Shown: positions 35,685-45,219 of the stretch, piece after piece
Layout: each line of letters opens with the position of its first letter
Position numbering within the stretch: the stretch's first letter is position 1
Assembly: GCA_004359425.1 (NCBI GenBank)
Contig: PTEU01000001.1
Span: 2,081,561 to 2,145,560 of the forward strand
Length of the DNA stretch: 64,000 bases
Direction: 5' to 3'
DNA from: Ideonella sp. MAG2
GTDB taxonomy: Bacteria > Pseudomonadota > Gammaproteobacteria > Burkholderiales > Burkholderiaceae_C
Program-made: the position numbers and the translations under genes
Notes under the pieces: model-generated
Databases searched by the model: none
What the model was told of the DNA's origin: nothing
The model's input: the letters and a program-made list of their open reading frames with translations, nothing else

Positions 35685-35985
35685 GTCAAAACTCCTTGAT
35701 CAAGTTACGAAACACACCAGTCTGCTCGATACAGACCGGCGATCCACCGCACCTGGGTGTTCCCGGCAGGTTCATTCCTACTCGGGCGCCCCCGATGCGG
35801 TGAATGGGGGCTGGCCCGTGGCGCTGGTTCTGTTGCCAGCACTCGACTCGGGCCGAGGATCTTGATCTCTCACACTGAGAGGGAGGACATCTCGCTCATC
35901 TGCGAGTTGGCCGCCCGCCTTCAACCTGATCAGGCTAAAGGCCTTGTGCCTTTGAGCAATGCGCCGAAGCGCCCTGCCCTCAAGG
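35685..35985. other. 301-base spacer upstream of the histone-like gene; no gene seen
   Basis: This spacer contains the histone RBS (35688-35694 region) and, presumably, its promoter, together with the 3' flank of nrdB. No supported ORF, RNA or terminator was recognised; a short palindrome CTCTCACACTGAGAG lies near 35868-35882. Confidence 0.4.
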
Positions 35986-37296
35986 TCAATCCCAGCTCAA
36001 TGCGCCACCGGATTGATATTCGATGACGCGAGTCTCAAAAAAGTTACGTTCCTTCTTCAGGTCAATCATTTCACTCATCCAGGGGAAGGGGTTTTCTTCG
36101 TTCGGGAAGAGTGGCTCCAAACCAATTTGGGTGGCACGACGATTAGCGATATAGCGCAAATAGCCTTTGAACATGGAGGCGTTCAAGCCCAACACACCGC
36201 GTGGCATGGTGTCTTCGGCGTAGCGGTACTCCAGCTCCACCGCCTTCTCGAACAGCGCTTTGATTTCGGCCTTGAAACTGGCCGTCCACAGGTGCGGGTT
36301 TTCGAGTTTGATCTGGTTGATCAGGTCGATGCCGAAATTGCAGTGCATGGACTCGTCGCGCAAGATGTACTGGTACTGCTCGGCCGCACCGGTCATCTTG
36401 TTTTGACGGCCCAGAGCCAAGATCTGCGTAAAGCCCACGTAGAAGAACAAGCCTTCCATCAGGCAGGCAAAGACGATCAGCGACTTCAACAGCGTCTGAT
36501 CGGTCTCGGGCGTGCCGGTGGTGAAGTGCGGGTCCATGATCGCGTCAATGAACGGGATCAGGAACTCGTCCTTGTCACGGATGGACTGCACCTCGTGATA
36601 GGCGTTGAAGATTTCGCTCTCATCCAGCCCCAGCGACTCGACGATGTACTGATAAGCGTGGGTGTGAATGGCCTCTTCAAAGGCTTGGCGCAACAAGAAC
36701 TGCCGCGCCTCAGGCGCTGTGATGTGGCGATAAGTGCCCAGCACAATGTTGTTAGCCGCCAGAGAGTCTGCCGTGACGAAGAAGCCGAGGTTGCGCTTGA
36801 TGATGCGGCGCTCGTCTTCGGTCAAACCGTTGGGGTCCTTCCAGGTCGCGATGTCGCGCGACATGTTGACCTCTTGGGGCATCCAGTGGTTGGCACAGGT
36901 GGCGAGGTATTTTTCCCACGCCCACTTGTACTTGAAGGGCACCAGTTGGTTGACATCTGTCTGGCCATTGATGATGCGCTTGTCTGCGGCGTTGACGCGC
37001 CGGGCGCTGGCCGCCACCACGGACACGGCAGCAACCGGTGCAGGATGCAAGACAGGTGCAGGCGCTGCGATGGTGGCAGAAGAAACCGCTTGGAGCGCTG
37101 CGGCGGGTGGCACCGATGGCGCTGTGAACGGCACCGACGGTGCAGAAGCTACAAACGGCACCGACGGAGCGGATGCTGAAAACGGCACCGACGGTGCCGT
37201 GGGCCGCGTGCCCAGTGAAGCCCCTGCAAGGGGTTCTGGCGCGCTGCGATGAACAGGTGTCGACGGGGTACGTGTGTCGTCTTCCCAGACCAGCAT
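35986..37296 (-). CDS. nrdB: ribonucleoside-diphosphate reductase class Ia beta subunit
   Basis: NrdB (436 residues) holds the diiron-tyrosyl radical cofactor. From about residue 105 it is canonical: [70 protein letters not shown] and [17 protein letters not shown] (metal ligands Glu/His). The first 105 residues are a low-complexity Ala/Pro/Ser/Val extension with repeated APSVPF units not needed for the fold. The ATG at 37296 begins MLVWEDD, a common start in relatives. It lies 322 bases downstream of nrdA in the same direction. Confidence 0.95.
   Translation of the reverse strand: MLVWEDDTRTPSTPVHRSAPEPLAGASLGTRPTAPSVPFSASAPSVPFVASAPSVPFTAPSVPPAAALQAVSSATIAAPAPVLHPAPVAAVSVVAASARRVNAADKRIINGQTDVNQLVPFKYKWAWEKYLATCANHWMPQEVNMSRDIATWKDPNGLTEDERRIIKRNLGFFVTADSLAANNIVLGTYRHITAPEARQFLLRQAFEEAIHTHAYQYIVESLGLDESEIFNAYHEVQSIRDKDEFLIPFIDAIMDPHFTTGTPETDQTLLKSLIVFACLMEGLFFYVGFTQILALGRQNKMTGAAEQYQYILRDESMHCNFGIDLINQIKLENPHLWTASFKAEIKALFEKAVELEYRYAEDTMPRGVLGLNASMFKGYLRYIANRRATQIGLEPLFPNEENPFPWMSEMIDLKKERNFFETRVIEYQSGGALSWD
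37127..37207. repeat. nrdB: 27-bp tandem repeat inside the nrdB 5' region
   Basis: Three copies of a 27-bp unit begin with AACGGCACCGACGG at 37127, 37154 and 37181. On the coding strand each encodes a 9-residue unit containing APSVPF. The period is a multiple of three, so copy-number change keeps the frame. A degenerate further copy lies near 37108. Confidence 0.8.
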
Positions 37297-37618
37297 GTGC
37301 GTGTTTCCTATGGCGTTGAATTATCGGAGTGTTGTGTCTAAACACCAAGCACTTCTTGACTTTGAATCGATGTCGATGTTGCAGGCGTGCATCGCTTTAG
37401 TGGCCATGCAGGCACTGCATCATCAAATCGTCCACACATTTTGTACGTTAGCGCTTAGCAGCCAACTGCGGCGTACTGGCTAGCGCCGCCGTTTGGCGGG
37501 TGGTGCAGCTCATGTGACCGCCGCCATGAACCCGCGTTGCCAGCGTTGCAAGATGCGGCTTGCTGACAGGCTTCGCCGTCTGGGTTGAGCCCAAGCTGCA
37601 ACCCCGGCGAAGCGCATC
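37297..37618. other. 322-base nrdA-nrdB spacer; no gene seen
   Basis: This is the gap between the nrdA stop and the nrdB ATG. It is AT-richer near nrdB, which would fit a separate nrdB promoter. No conserved ORF, RNA or strong terminator was recognised, and I found no convincing NrdR box here. Confidence 0.35.
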
Positions 37619-40528
37619 TCACTGGCAGGCCTCGCAGTCGGGGTTGTCAATGCTGCAGAACTTGATGTCGGTGGCCGGTGTGGCCTCGGCCGCCACCACG
37701 CCCGCAGCAGGCACCGCCGCATCAGCAGACACACCGCCACCCACACCACCGCCCGAGGAGACTGCGTTCAGCGAGCCGTTGGAGATGGTGGACTTCTCGG
37801 CATGGGTTGCCGCCATGGTGCGCAGGTAGTAGGTGGTCTTCAAGCCACGCAACCAAGCCAGCTTGTAGGTGTCGTCCAGCTTCTTGCCCGAAGCGCCGGA
37901 GATGTAGATGTTGAGCGACTGGGCTTGGTCGATCCACTTCTGGCGGCGCGAGGCGGCCTCCACCAACCACACGGCATCCACTTCAAAGGCGGTGGCGTAG
38001 AGGCGCTTCAGTTCCTCAGGCACCCGGTCGATGCGGCGCAACGAACCATCGTAGTGCTTGAGGTCCATCACCATCACACTGTCCCAGAGCCCCAAGCGCT
38101 TCAGGTCGCGCACCAGGTATTCATTGACCACGGTGAACTCGCCTGACAGATTGGACTTGACGGAGAGGTTGCCGAAGGCCGGCTCAATGGACGCGTCCAC
38201 CCCAATGATGTTGGAGATGGTGGCCGTGGGCGCAATCGCCACGCAATTGCTGTTGCGCATGCCATGCCGGGCAATGTGCTGGCGCAAGGCGTCCCAGTTC
38301 AGGGTCGCACTGCGGTCCACTTCCAGATATCCACCACGCGCCTGGGCCAGCAGGTCCAGCGAATCTTGGGGCAGGATGCCGCGATGCCACAGCGAGCCCT
38401 CGTAGCTCGAATACGTGCCCCGCTCGGCCGCCAGTTGGCTAGAGGCTTGATAGGCGTAGTAGCACACGGCTTCCATGGAGCGGTCGGCAAACTCCACCGC
38501 CTCAGGGCTGGCATAGGGCAGGCGCAATTGGTAGAGCGCGTCTTGGAAGCCCATGATGCCCAAACCCACCGGGCGATGGCGCATATTGGACTCTTTGGCC
38601 TTTTTGACCGCGTAGTAGTTGATGTCGATGACGTTGTCCAGCATGCGCATGGCCGTGGCAATCGTCTTGCTGAGCTTCTCGTGGTCGATGGCACCGTCCT
38701 TCAGGTGCTGGGCCAAATTGACCGAACCCAGGTTGCAGACGGCGATCTCCTCGCCATTGGTGTTGAGGGTGATCTCGGTACACAGATTGGACGAATGCAC
38801 CACACCCACGTGCTGCTGCGGCGAGCGCACGTTGCAGGCGTCCTTGAAGGTGATCCAAGGGTGGCCGGTTTCAAACAGCATGGACAACATCTTGCGCCAC
38901 AGGTCTTTGGCAGGCATGCGCTTGAAGAGCTTGATCTCGCCGCGATCTGCCCGGGCTTCGTACGCCACATAGGCACGCTCAAACTCGGCACCGATCAGGT
39001 CGTGCAGGTCGGGGCAGGTGGAGGGCGAGAACAAGGTCCAATCGCCACCTTCCATGACGCGGCGCATGAACAGGTCGGGGATCCAGTTCGCCGTGTTCAT
39101 GTCATGGGTGCGGCGGCGGTCATCGCCGGTGTTCTTGCGCAGCTCCAAAAACTCTTCAATGTCCAGGTGCCAAGTTTCTAGGTAGGCACAGACTGCCCCC
39201 TTGCGCTTGCCACCTTGGTTCACCGCCACGGCCGTGTCGTTAACCACCTTCAAGAAGGGCACCACACCTTGGCTCTTGCCATTGGTGCCCTTGATGTAGG
39301 AACCCAGCGCCCGGACATTGGTCCAGTCATTGCCCAGGCCACCTGCAAATTTGGAGAGCAACGCGTTTTCTTTCAGCGCCTCGTAAATGCCGTCCAGGTC
39401 GTCCGCCACCGTGGTCAGGTAGCAGCTCGACAACTGCGAGCGGCGCGTGCCGCTGTTGAACAGCGTGGGCGTGCTGGACATGAAGTCGAAGCTCGACAGC
39501 ACGTTGTAGAACTCGATGGCGCGCGCTTCACGGTCTGTTTCGTTCAGGGCCAAGCCCATGGCCACGCGCATGAAGAAGGCCTGGGGCATTTCGATGCGCG
39601 CTTCTTCAATGTGCAAGAAGTAGCGATCAAACAGGGTTTGCAAGCCCAGGTAGTCAAACTGCAAGTCGCGGTCCGCCTTCAAGGCGGCCCCCAGACGCGC
39701 CAGGTCGTACTGCATCAGCTTCTCGTCCAGCAGCTCAGCGTCCACGCCCTTCTTGATGAACTGGGGGAAGTACTGAGCGTAACGAACGTGCATCTCTGAG
39801 TGCAGCACTTCGCCGCCGAGAATCTCGCGGCGGATGGTGTGCATCAACAAACGCGCGGTCGCACGGGTGTAGGCCGGGTCACGCTCAATCAGCGTGCGCG
39901 AGGCCAAGATGGCCGCCTTGTAGACCTCGTCGATGGGCACACCGTCGTACAGGTTGCGCAGGGTCTCGGCGATGATGGGGTCGGGCTTCACGTCTTCGCC
40001 CAAACCAGCGCAAGCGGACTCGATCAAGCTCTTGAGATGGGCCTCGTTCAGCACCACGCGCTGGCCTTTGTCCAGCACATGCAAGGCATTGGAGGGCACC
40101 GCAGGCGCAGCGCTGGCTTGGCGAGCGCGCTCTTGCGTACGGCGCTCACGGTAGAGCACATAGGCCCGCGCCACTTCATGGTGGCCGCCCCGCATCAGGC
40201 CCAGCTCGACCTGGTCTTGCACATCTTCGATATGGAAAGTGCCACCACCGGGGCGTGACCGCATCAGCGCACGCACCACGGTTTCAGTCAGGGCATCCAC
40301 AGTTTCGCGCACGCTGGCAGACGCTGCGCCTTGGGTGCCATGCACCGCCAAAAACGCCTTCATCAAGGCCACCGCAATCTTGTCGGGCGCGAAAGAGACG
40401 ACCGCGCCATTGCGGCGAATGATTTGATAGCCCTGATAGGCCGTGACCGCGCCCGAGGTGGCGGCGGATGAAGGGACAGAACGGGCAGACGCCAAAGCGT
40501 CAGTCGTGCTGGACACAACAGCTTGCAT
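37619..40528 (-). CDS. nrdA: ribonucleoside-diphosphate reductase class Ia alpha subunit
   Basis: NrdA (969 residues) is the catalytic subunit. An N-terminal ATP-cone domain (YQGYQIIRRNGAVVSFAPDKIAVALMKAF) gives dATP control. Core motifs include SSCYLTT, GGLGNDWTNVRALGS, VVNDTAVAVNQGGKRKGAVCAYLE, NLCTEITLNTNGEEIAVCNLGSVNL (radical-site Cys), a VDASIEPAFGNL stretch and YYLRTMAATHAEKS. The tail ends in CSIDNPDCEACQ, the redox-shuttle cysteines. An Ala/Gly/Val-rich insertion (about 925-950) precedes that tail. A long structured leader and candidate NrdR boxes lie upstream. Confidence 0.96.
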   Translation of the reverse strand: MQAVVSSTTDALASARSVPSSAATSGAVTAYQGYQIIRRNGAVVSFAPDKIAVALMKAFLAVHGTQGAASASVRETVDALTETVVRALMRSRPGGGTFHIEDVQDQVELGLMRGGHHEVARAYVLYRERRTQERARQASAAPAVPSNALHVLDKGQRVVLNEAHLKSLIESACAGLGEDVKPDPIIAETLRNLYDGVPIDEVYKAAILASRTLIERDPAYTRATARLLMHTIRREILGGEVLHSEMHVRYAQYFPQFIKKGVDAELLDEKLMQYDLARLGAALKADRDLQFDYLGLQTLFDRYFLHIEEARIEMPQAFFMRVAMGLALNETDREARAIEFYNVLSSFDFMSSTPTLFNSGTRRSQLSSCYLTTVADDLDGIYEALKENALLSKFAGGLGNDWTNVRALGSYIKGTNGKSQGVVPFLKVVNDTAVAVNQGGKRKGAVCAYLETWHLDIEEFLELRKNTGDDRRRTHDMNTANWIPDLFMRRVMEGGDWTLFSPSTCPDLHDLIGAEFERAYVAYEARADRGEIKLFKRMPAKDLWRKMLSMLFETGHPWITFKDACNVRSPQQHVGVVHSSNLCTEITLNTNGEEIAVCNLGSVNLAQHLKDGAIDHEKLSKTIATAMRMLDNVIDINYYAVKKAKESNMRHRPVGLGIMGFQDALYQLRLPYASPEAVEFADRSMEAVCYYAYQASSQLAAERGTYSSYEGSLWHRGILPQDSLDLLAQARGGYLEVDRSATLNWDALRQHIARHGMRNSNCVAIAPTATISNIIGVDASIEPAFGNLSVKSNLSGEFTVVNEYLVRDLKRLGLWDSVMVMDLKHYDGSLRRIDRVPEELKRLYATAFEVDAVWLVEAASRRQKWIDQAQSLNIYISGASGKKLDDTYKLAWLRGLKTTYYLRTMAATHAEKSTISNGSLNAVSSGGGVGGGVSADAAVPAAGVVAAEATPATDIKFCSIDNPDCEACQ

Positions 40529-40816
40529 GGAATTCCTCGGTTGGATAGAGAGATAAATGTTCAGTGGTTCTCAAAGGGGGTAGCGACCGCCCTTTGACAA
40601 ACCTCGCGCTCATGACAAACAGACACCGCCACTTCTTGCTTGGATCACGCCTCCCTGGCGTTGTAGAGCGAGTCTTGGGTTGACACTTGAACCTCCGTGG
40701 CACATGGGCTGTTGGCCCTCCCGGTGCCGCCGACTGTCGCCGGTCTGGTGGGTGTTCCGCGGCCGAAACACCGAGGTGCATGACCGGCTTTGCAACTCAA
40801 TGAATGGCACGAGGGC
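40529..40816 (-). promoter_or_regulatory. long structured 5' leader of nrdA
   Basis: About 290 bases separate the candidate NrdR boxes from the nrdA ATG. On the minus strand the leader holds a hairpin GGTGTT...GAACACC (40752-40773), several GGC/GCC pairings, and a 13-codon ORF at 40645-40686 with a good SD. I found no known riboswitch consensus. The layout suggests leader-level control in addition to NrdR, but this is inference. Confidence 0.45.
40645..40686 (-). CDS. possible 13-residue leader peptide upstream of nrdA
   Basis: A GTG at 40686 with GGAGG 5 bases upstream (plus-strand CCTCC, 40692-40696) opens a frame of 13 codons (VSTQDSLYNAREA) ending TGA at 40645. It is too short to judge by composition. 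The strong SD within an mRNA leader makes it a candidate uORF; chance is a real alternative. Confidence 0.35.
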   Translation of the reverse strand: MSTQDSLYNAREA

Positions 40817-40863
40817 ACACTATATCTGGGGGGAGGAGGCGTTTCAAGCACTACGGATAGCGT
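40817..40863 (-). promoter_or_regulatory. paired NrdR-box-like operators upstream of nrdA
   Basis: ACACTATATCTGGGG (from 40817) matches the NrdR consensus acaCwAtATaTwGtgt in its left half and core. A weaker copy, GCACTACGGATAGCGT (40848-40863), starts 31 bases away, the spacing expected for paired NrdR boxes. NrdR is the ATP/dATP-sensing repressor of ribonucleotide reductase genes. Confidence 0.55.
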
Positions 40864-41037
40864 GATCGCATCAATTTGCAAGCAGCAAGCCCACACCGTC
40901 GTCAGGGCCGATTCGAAGCGACTTGGCGCAAAGGTGCATGAAGACTTGAAGGCTGGCGGTCCATCATGAATTGGCGGGCCTTTGCACAAGGTTTTGGGCC
41001 GCCAGGCCTTGTCAATCAAGGCATCACGGCAGCGCGC

Positions 41038-41622
41038 TCAGGGTTTGCAAGCCTCATCCACGCCTATGCACACGGCAGGCCACGCCAATTGGTCGCGCAG
41101 CGAATTCCAATCAAAGCCTGGCCCAGGGTCGGCCTTGCGGCCTGGGGCCACGTGCTCATGGCCAACCACCGCCGCCAGCGTATGGATTTGCGCCACAGCG
41201 CGGAGTAATTTCACCAAACTCTGCATCTGCGCCGCTTCAAAAGCCTCCCCCTCCAGGCCTTCCAATTCAATGCCCACAGAGTAGTCATTGCAGTTGCCAC
41301 GCCCCTCCCACTCAGAGCGGCCGGCATGCCAGGCGCGGTCCAAGGTGGACACAAATTGAACGCACTCGCCATCACGCCGGATAAAGAAGTGAGCCGAGAC
41401 TTCAAGGCCACGAATCCCCTGAAAGTAAGGGTGAGCCTCCCAATCCAGTTGATTGGTGAACAAGGCCTCGACCTCTCCCCCGCCATAAATGCCGGGCGGC
41501 AGGCTGATGGAATGGATCACCGCCAGCGACACAGCCTCTCCCTCAGGCCGTGGGCCAAAATTCGGGCTGTCAACGCGCCGAGCCTCGGCCCACCAGCCCT
41601 CTCGCCACAGCTTGGCGCTCAC
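41038..41622 (-). CDS. ampD: 1,6-anhydro-N-acetylmuramyl-L-alanine amidase AmpD
   Basis: This 194-residue zinc amidase recycles anhydro-muropeptides in the cytoplasm. It has SPNFGPRPEGEAVSLAVIHSISLPPGIYGG (first zinc His), VSAHFFIRRDGECVQFV, RAWHAGRSEWEGRGNCNDYSVGIELEG and VGHEHVAPGRKADPGPGFDW with the second His and the Asp ligand. No signal peptide. It overlaps pilR by 4 bases. Together with mpl it completes part of a murein-recycling route. Confidence 0.95.
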   Translation of the reverse strand: MSAKLWREGWWAEARRVDSPNFGPRPEGEAVSLAVIHSISLPPGIYGGGEVEALFTNQLDWEAHPYFQGIRGLEVSAHFFIRRDGECVQFVSTLDRAWHAGRSEWEGRGNCNDYSVGIELEGLEGEAFEAAQMQSLVKLLRAVAQIHTLAAVVGHEHVAPGRKADPGPGFDWNSLRDQLAWPAVCIGVDEACKP

Positions 41623-43097
41623 GGCTCGGCGGCCGTCAGGTCTGGCCCGGCGTCGCCCCCCTCGGTGATGCCCAAGCGCGCCATGCGGTAGCGCATTTGG
41701 CGCAAGGTCAAACCCAGGCGCGCCCCTGCGGCCGTGCGGTTAAACCCATGGGCCGCCAAGGCCCGGCGCAAGATGCTGCGTTCCAGGTCATCCAAGTGGG
41801 CGGCCAAATCATGGGGCAGTGGGTCCGCTTCGGTGGGCACCTGCACTTTGCTTGAGCCGACGCGCCCATCCATGGCGGCTTCAACAGCCAACACATCGGC
41901 CTCGGCCACGGTGTCACCGAAGGCCGCATCAGGCAAGCCCAGGTCGTCCACGCTGATGATCTCGCTGGCGGCCATGGCCACCGCCCGATGCAACAGGTTT
42001 TCAAGCTCGCGCACATTGCCCGGAAAGTCATAGGCCGCCAAGCGCTGGCGCGCTGAATCACTCAGGCGAGGCGCGGGTACCAGGCCTGCGTCTCGGGCAA
42101 TGCGCTCCAGCAATGCTGTGGTGATGTCGTCCAGGTCTTCCAAGCGCTCGCGCAGCGGCGGCACATCGATACGGATGACGTTCAGGCGATAAAACAAGTC
42201 TTGGCGAAAGCGCCCCGCCGCTACTTCTTGGGCCAGGTCGCGGTGGGTGGCGCTGACGATGCGCACATTCACGGCCGCCTCGGCCGTGGCCCCTATCGGG
42301 CGCACGGCACGCTCTTGGATCACCCGCAACAGCTTGCTTTGCATGGCCGCCGGTAAGTCACCGATTTCATCCAAGAACAAGGTGCCGCCATGAGCAGCCT
42401 GAAAGAAGCCGTCACGGTCTTCTTGAGCCCCCGTGAACGAGCCCTTGCGGTAGCCAAAGAACTCGGCTTCCAAGAGGTTTTCCGGGATGGCACCGCAATT
42501 CACGGCGACGAAGGGCTGGCCCGCTCGGGGGCTGGCGTCATGAATGGCGCGCGCCACCAGCTCCTTGCCCGTCCCCGATTCCCCATGTACCAACGCAGGT
42601 GCCATGCTGCGGGCCACTTTTTCCACCAGCTCTCGGACTTTGTGCATGGCCCCCGAATGGCCCACCAAGCGTGCCAACGGGGCCAGTGGCCCCGCCACCG
42701 CAGAGCGCAGCGGCGTAGCGGCCTGCCCCATGGCCCCGGAGACCACGGTGCGAAACTGCTTCAAGTCCACGGGCTTGGTCAGGTAGTCAAACGCCCCCAC
42801 CTTCAGGGCTTCGACGGCGTTCTCGGTAGAGCCGTAGGCGGTGATCACAATCGTGCGCTCGGGCCGCCGTGCCGCCTCTAAGCGCTTGAGCAAATCCATG
42901 CCCGTTCCGTCGGGCAAGCGCATATCGGTGATGACCAGTTTGTAGACCTTGGCTTGCAAGGCCTCCCAAGCCTCGGCCACCGTCGAGGCAGTCTCCACTT
43001 CATGGCCTTCGCGAAGCAGGGTCAATTCATAAAGCGTTAAGAGGTCGGGTTCGTCGTCCACGACCAGCACGCCGGTCCCCGATGTCGCGCTGTTCAT
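41619..43097 (-). CDS. pilR: sigma-54-dependent response regulator PilR
   Basis: This 492-residue NtrC-family activator has a receiver (VLVVDDEPDLLTLYELTLLREGH, phospho-Asp in VITDMRLPDGTG, KPVDLKQF). The AAA+ domain has Walker A GESGTGKE, the sigma-54 contact loop GAFTGA-type (GSFTGAQEDRDG) and GGTLFLDEIGDLP. A Fis-type HTH (GFNRTAAGARLGLTLRQMRYRM) ends the protein. It should activate pilA transcription from a -24/-12 promoter. It overlaps pilS and ampD by 4 bases. Confidence 0.95.
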   Translation of the reverse strand: MNSATSGTGVLVVDDEPDLLTLYELTLLREGHEVETASTVAEAWEALQAKVYKLVITDMRLPDGTGMDLLKRLEAARRPERTIVITAYGSTENAVEALKVGAFDYLTKPVDLKQFRTVVSGAMGQAATPLRSAVAGPLAPLARLVGHSGAMHKVRELVEKVARSMAPALVHGESGTGKELVARAIHDASPRAGQPFVAVNCGAIPENLLEAEFFGYRKGSFTGAQEDRDGFFQAAHGGTLFLDEIGDLPAAMQSKLLRVIQERAVRPIGATAEAAVNVRIVSATHRDLAQEVAAGRFRQDLFYRLNVIRIDVPPLRERLEDLDDITTALLERIARDAGLVPAPRLSDSARQRLAAYDFPGNVRELENLLHRAVAMAASEIISVDDLGLPDAAFGDTVAEADVLAVEAAMDGRVGSSKVQVPTEADPLPHDLAAHLDDLERSILRRALAAHGFNRTAAGARLGLTLRQMRYRMARLGITEGGDAGPDLTAAEP

Positions 43098-44965
43098 AAG
43101 TAAAGCCGTCCTTCTGAAGCCACCGAGTCTTTGCGCAAAACAACTTGGAAGACATTAGGGTGCCGCGCCCCCGGCCTGCGCATGTAATCAATGCTGGCAC
43201 CATGGCGCTCACACAACTGTCTGCAAATATAGAGCCCCAGGCCTGTGCCGCGGCTGCGGGTGGAGTGGAAGGGCTCGAACAAATGCGCTTCCACCTCTGG
43301 GCCAATCGGGTCACCATCGCTGGCCACCGAGAGGCGCACATAGGGTCCGTCCAACATCTCTACGGAAAGCAGCACCGAGCCCGCCATGTCGCGCGAATGT
43401 CGCAAGGCGTTTTCCAGCAGATTCACCAGCACGCGGCGCAGGTGGTCGGCATCAAACACCGCCCCCACCGGCTGGGGCGGAATCTGGACCCGCAAGCGGC
43501 ACTCATGGCCCAAGACCACGCCAACCGTGCGGGCAAACTCAGCGCAGATGGTGCCGACCTCCTGGGTCAGGTCCAGCGTTCTCGACGGGGCTTGCCCGCC
43601 TGGAGCCGCCTCCATCACGTCATCCACAATGCGCTTGAGTCGCTCCACATTGTCGGCCACGATGCGGAGCAAGCGCTCTTGGTCGGGCCGCAGGGCATCT
43701 TCACTCAGCAGGGCATTGGCTTGCGCCACTGCCGCCAAAGGGTTGCGAATCTCGTGGGCAATGCCAGCGGAAATACGGCCCATGGCCACCAGCCGCTCTT
43801 GGCGTTGGCGCGCCAGCACATCGCGCAGCCTCTCAACAAACAGCACCGCCAACACCTCGCCACCGCCCTCGGTGGCCAAAACGGTACCCCGCTGGCCCTG
43901 GGTAAAGCGCGCCCGCACCCGCACCGAATGCGGTGAAGCCCCCGCGTAGGACAAGGCCAAGTCCACGCCGTCGCGCGGCCAGTGGCCAGCCCGATAGGCC
44001 GAGGTCACAGCTTCGCTCAGGCTGCGCCAGCCCTCCTCGCTTTGCAAAGAAAAGGGCGGCACCGGGCATTGGCCCTGCTCAGCCAACATCTTGCGTGCAG
44101 CGGGGTTGGCCGAGCGCACCCGGCATTGGCGGTCGACCACCAGCACACCGTCACTCATCTCGTCAATCACCAGGCGGTTTAACTCCGCTTGCTGGCGCGC
44201 CAACTCCAGGCTGCCTCGGGCCGTGCGCTCCTCACGGGCTAGGCGGCTGGCCATTTGCCCAGACACCAGCACAATGACAAACAGACCAATGCCGGCCAGG
44301 CCAGCTTGGGACATCAAAGAGAGCACATCGCCCCCTGCGATGCCACGCTGCCAAGCGGCCGCCAGCAACATCAAGGCCGCAGCCGACGCGGTGGCCAAGG
44401 CGGGCACGCGTGGGCTCAGCACCCCGGCCATCAAGACCGGCAGCACCAACAGTGCGGCGTGGTTCAGGCTGGAGCCCGGGTCCAACCAGTGCAAGACCCC
44501 AAAAGCCGCCACGTCCACGCCGATGGTGGCCCACCAATGCAGGCGGCGTAGCGAGCGTTGTCGGCCTTCAGCCCGATAAGCCCAGCGCCACCACGCCAAC
44601 AGGGCTTGCAGCGCGTACACCCCAGCGACCATGGGCAGCCAAGACAGGTCTCGCCCCGACAGACCCAGCAACACCAATTGGGTGAGCAACAAGGCCACAC
44701 CCAGCACCGCGCGCGCCGTCAAATAGGTGCGATAGACGCGTCGCTGTGCGGAGTCATCCGCACGCACCAAGCGCCGGGCTTGGCGCGACAAGAATGTGCT
44801 GTCCTCCGGTCCTTCGTCAGAGTCCGCCCATTCAGGCGTCATCAAGGACGGCTCATCGTCGGCCCCGGCCACACCAGCGGGCATGCCCAGGTCGGCGAAC
44901 CAGGACTCGCCGTCATGGCCCGGCCTGGCGCGTGAGGCTGCGGCCTCGGGTCGCGACCGACTCAA
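43094..44965 (-). CDS. pilS: sensor histidine kinase PilS
   Basis: PilS is the membrane kinase partner of PilR. An N-terminal block of about six hydrophobic helices (from ARAVLGVALLLTQLVLLG to GLFVIVLVSG) is followed by a PAS-like segment (IDEMSDGVLVVDRQCRVRSANPAARKM). HisKA has GISAGIAHEIRNPLAAVAQANALL (phospho-His), and the ATPase core has NLLENALRHSRD and GTGLGLYICRQLCERHG. The start is uncertain: TTG 44965 overlaps the upstream stop (TTGA), ATG 44884 is the first ATG, and the frame stays open to 45013. Confidence 0.9.
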   Translation of the reverse strand: MSRSRPEAAASRARPGHDGESWFADLGMPAGVAGADDEPSLMTPEWADSDEGPEDSTFLSRQARRLVRADDSAQRRVYRTYLTARAVLGVALLLTQLVLLGLSGRDLSWLPMVAGVYALQALLAWWRWAYRAEGRQRSLRRLHWWATIGVDVAAFGVLHWLDPGSSLNHAALLVLPVLMAGVLSPRVPALATASAAALMLLAAAWQRGIAGGDVLSLMSQAGLAGIGLFVIVLVSGQMASRLAREERTARGSLELARQQAELNRLVIDEMSDGVLVVDRQCRVRSANPAARKMLAEQGQCPVPPFSLQSEEGWRSLSEAVTSAYRAGHWPRDGVDLALSYAGASPHSVRVRARFTQGQRGTVLATEGGGEVLAVLFVERLRDVLARQRQERLVAMGRISAGIAHEIRNPLAAVAQANALLSEDALRPDQERLLRIVADNVERLKRIVDDVMEAAPGGQAPSRTLDLTQEVGTICAEFARTVGVVLGHECRLRVQIPPQPVGAVFDADHLRRVLVNLLENALRHSRDMAGSVLLSVEMLDGPYVRLSVASDGDPIGPEVEAHLFEPFHSTRSRGTGLGLYICRQLCERHGASIDYMRRPGARHPNVFQVVLRKDSVASEGRLYL

Positions 44966-45216
44966 GGCGTCCCCGAGGGGCCTGGCCCCAGACGCCGGTG
45001 TTCCTCGCCGCAATAGTGGCGGCCGGCCTCGTCCGCCAAGGCGTCTGATTGCGGCAGGTGTACGCCGCAGCGCGCACAGGCCACCATGGCCTGCCCGTCT
45101 GGCGCAGGGTCTGTGGACGAGCGCTGTGAGGTGTGCCCGCGCAGTTGCTTACGGCGGCTGCTGAGCCACCACCACACCAAGGCCACAGCGGCCAGCAGCA
45201 ATATCAAGCGACTCAT
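44962..45216 (-). CDS. small membrane protein of the PP0621 type
   Basis: This 84-residue protein has an N-terminal transmembrane helix (MSRLILLLAAVALVWWWLSS), a basic linker and a zinc-ribbon-like end with VACARCGVHLPQSDAL and HYCGEEHRRL. It matches small proteins found next to pilS in many beta- and gammaproteobacteria. Function is unknown. It lies between the CcsA-like gene and pilS, overlapping pilS. Confidence 0.8.
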   Translation of the reverse strand: MSRLILLLAAVALVWWWLSSRRKQLRGHTSQRSSTDPAPDGQAMVACARCGVHLPQSDALADEAGRHYCGEEHRRLGPGPSGTP

Positions 45217-45219
45217 GCC

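Noticed and set aside
35110..35865. 251-residue Ala/Phe-rich plus-strand frame
   Set aside because: Mirror image of the Ala/Lys repeats of the histone-like gene; that gene has an RBS and terminator on the other strand.
40529..40816. cobalamin riboswitch in the nrdA leader
   Set aside because: The leader is structured, but I could not find the conserved B12-box sequence, and this is a class Ia enzyme that does not need cobalamin.
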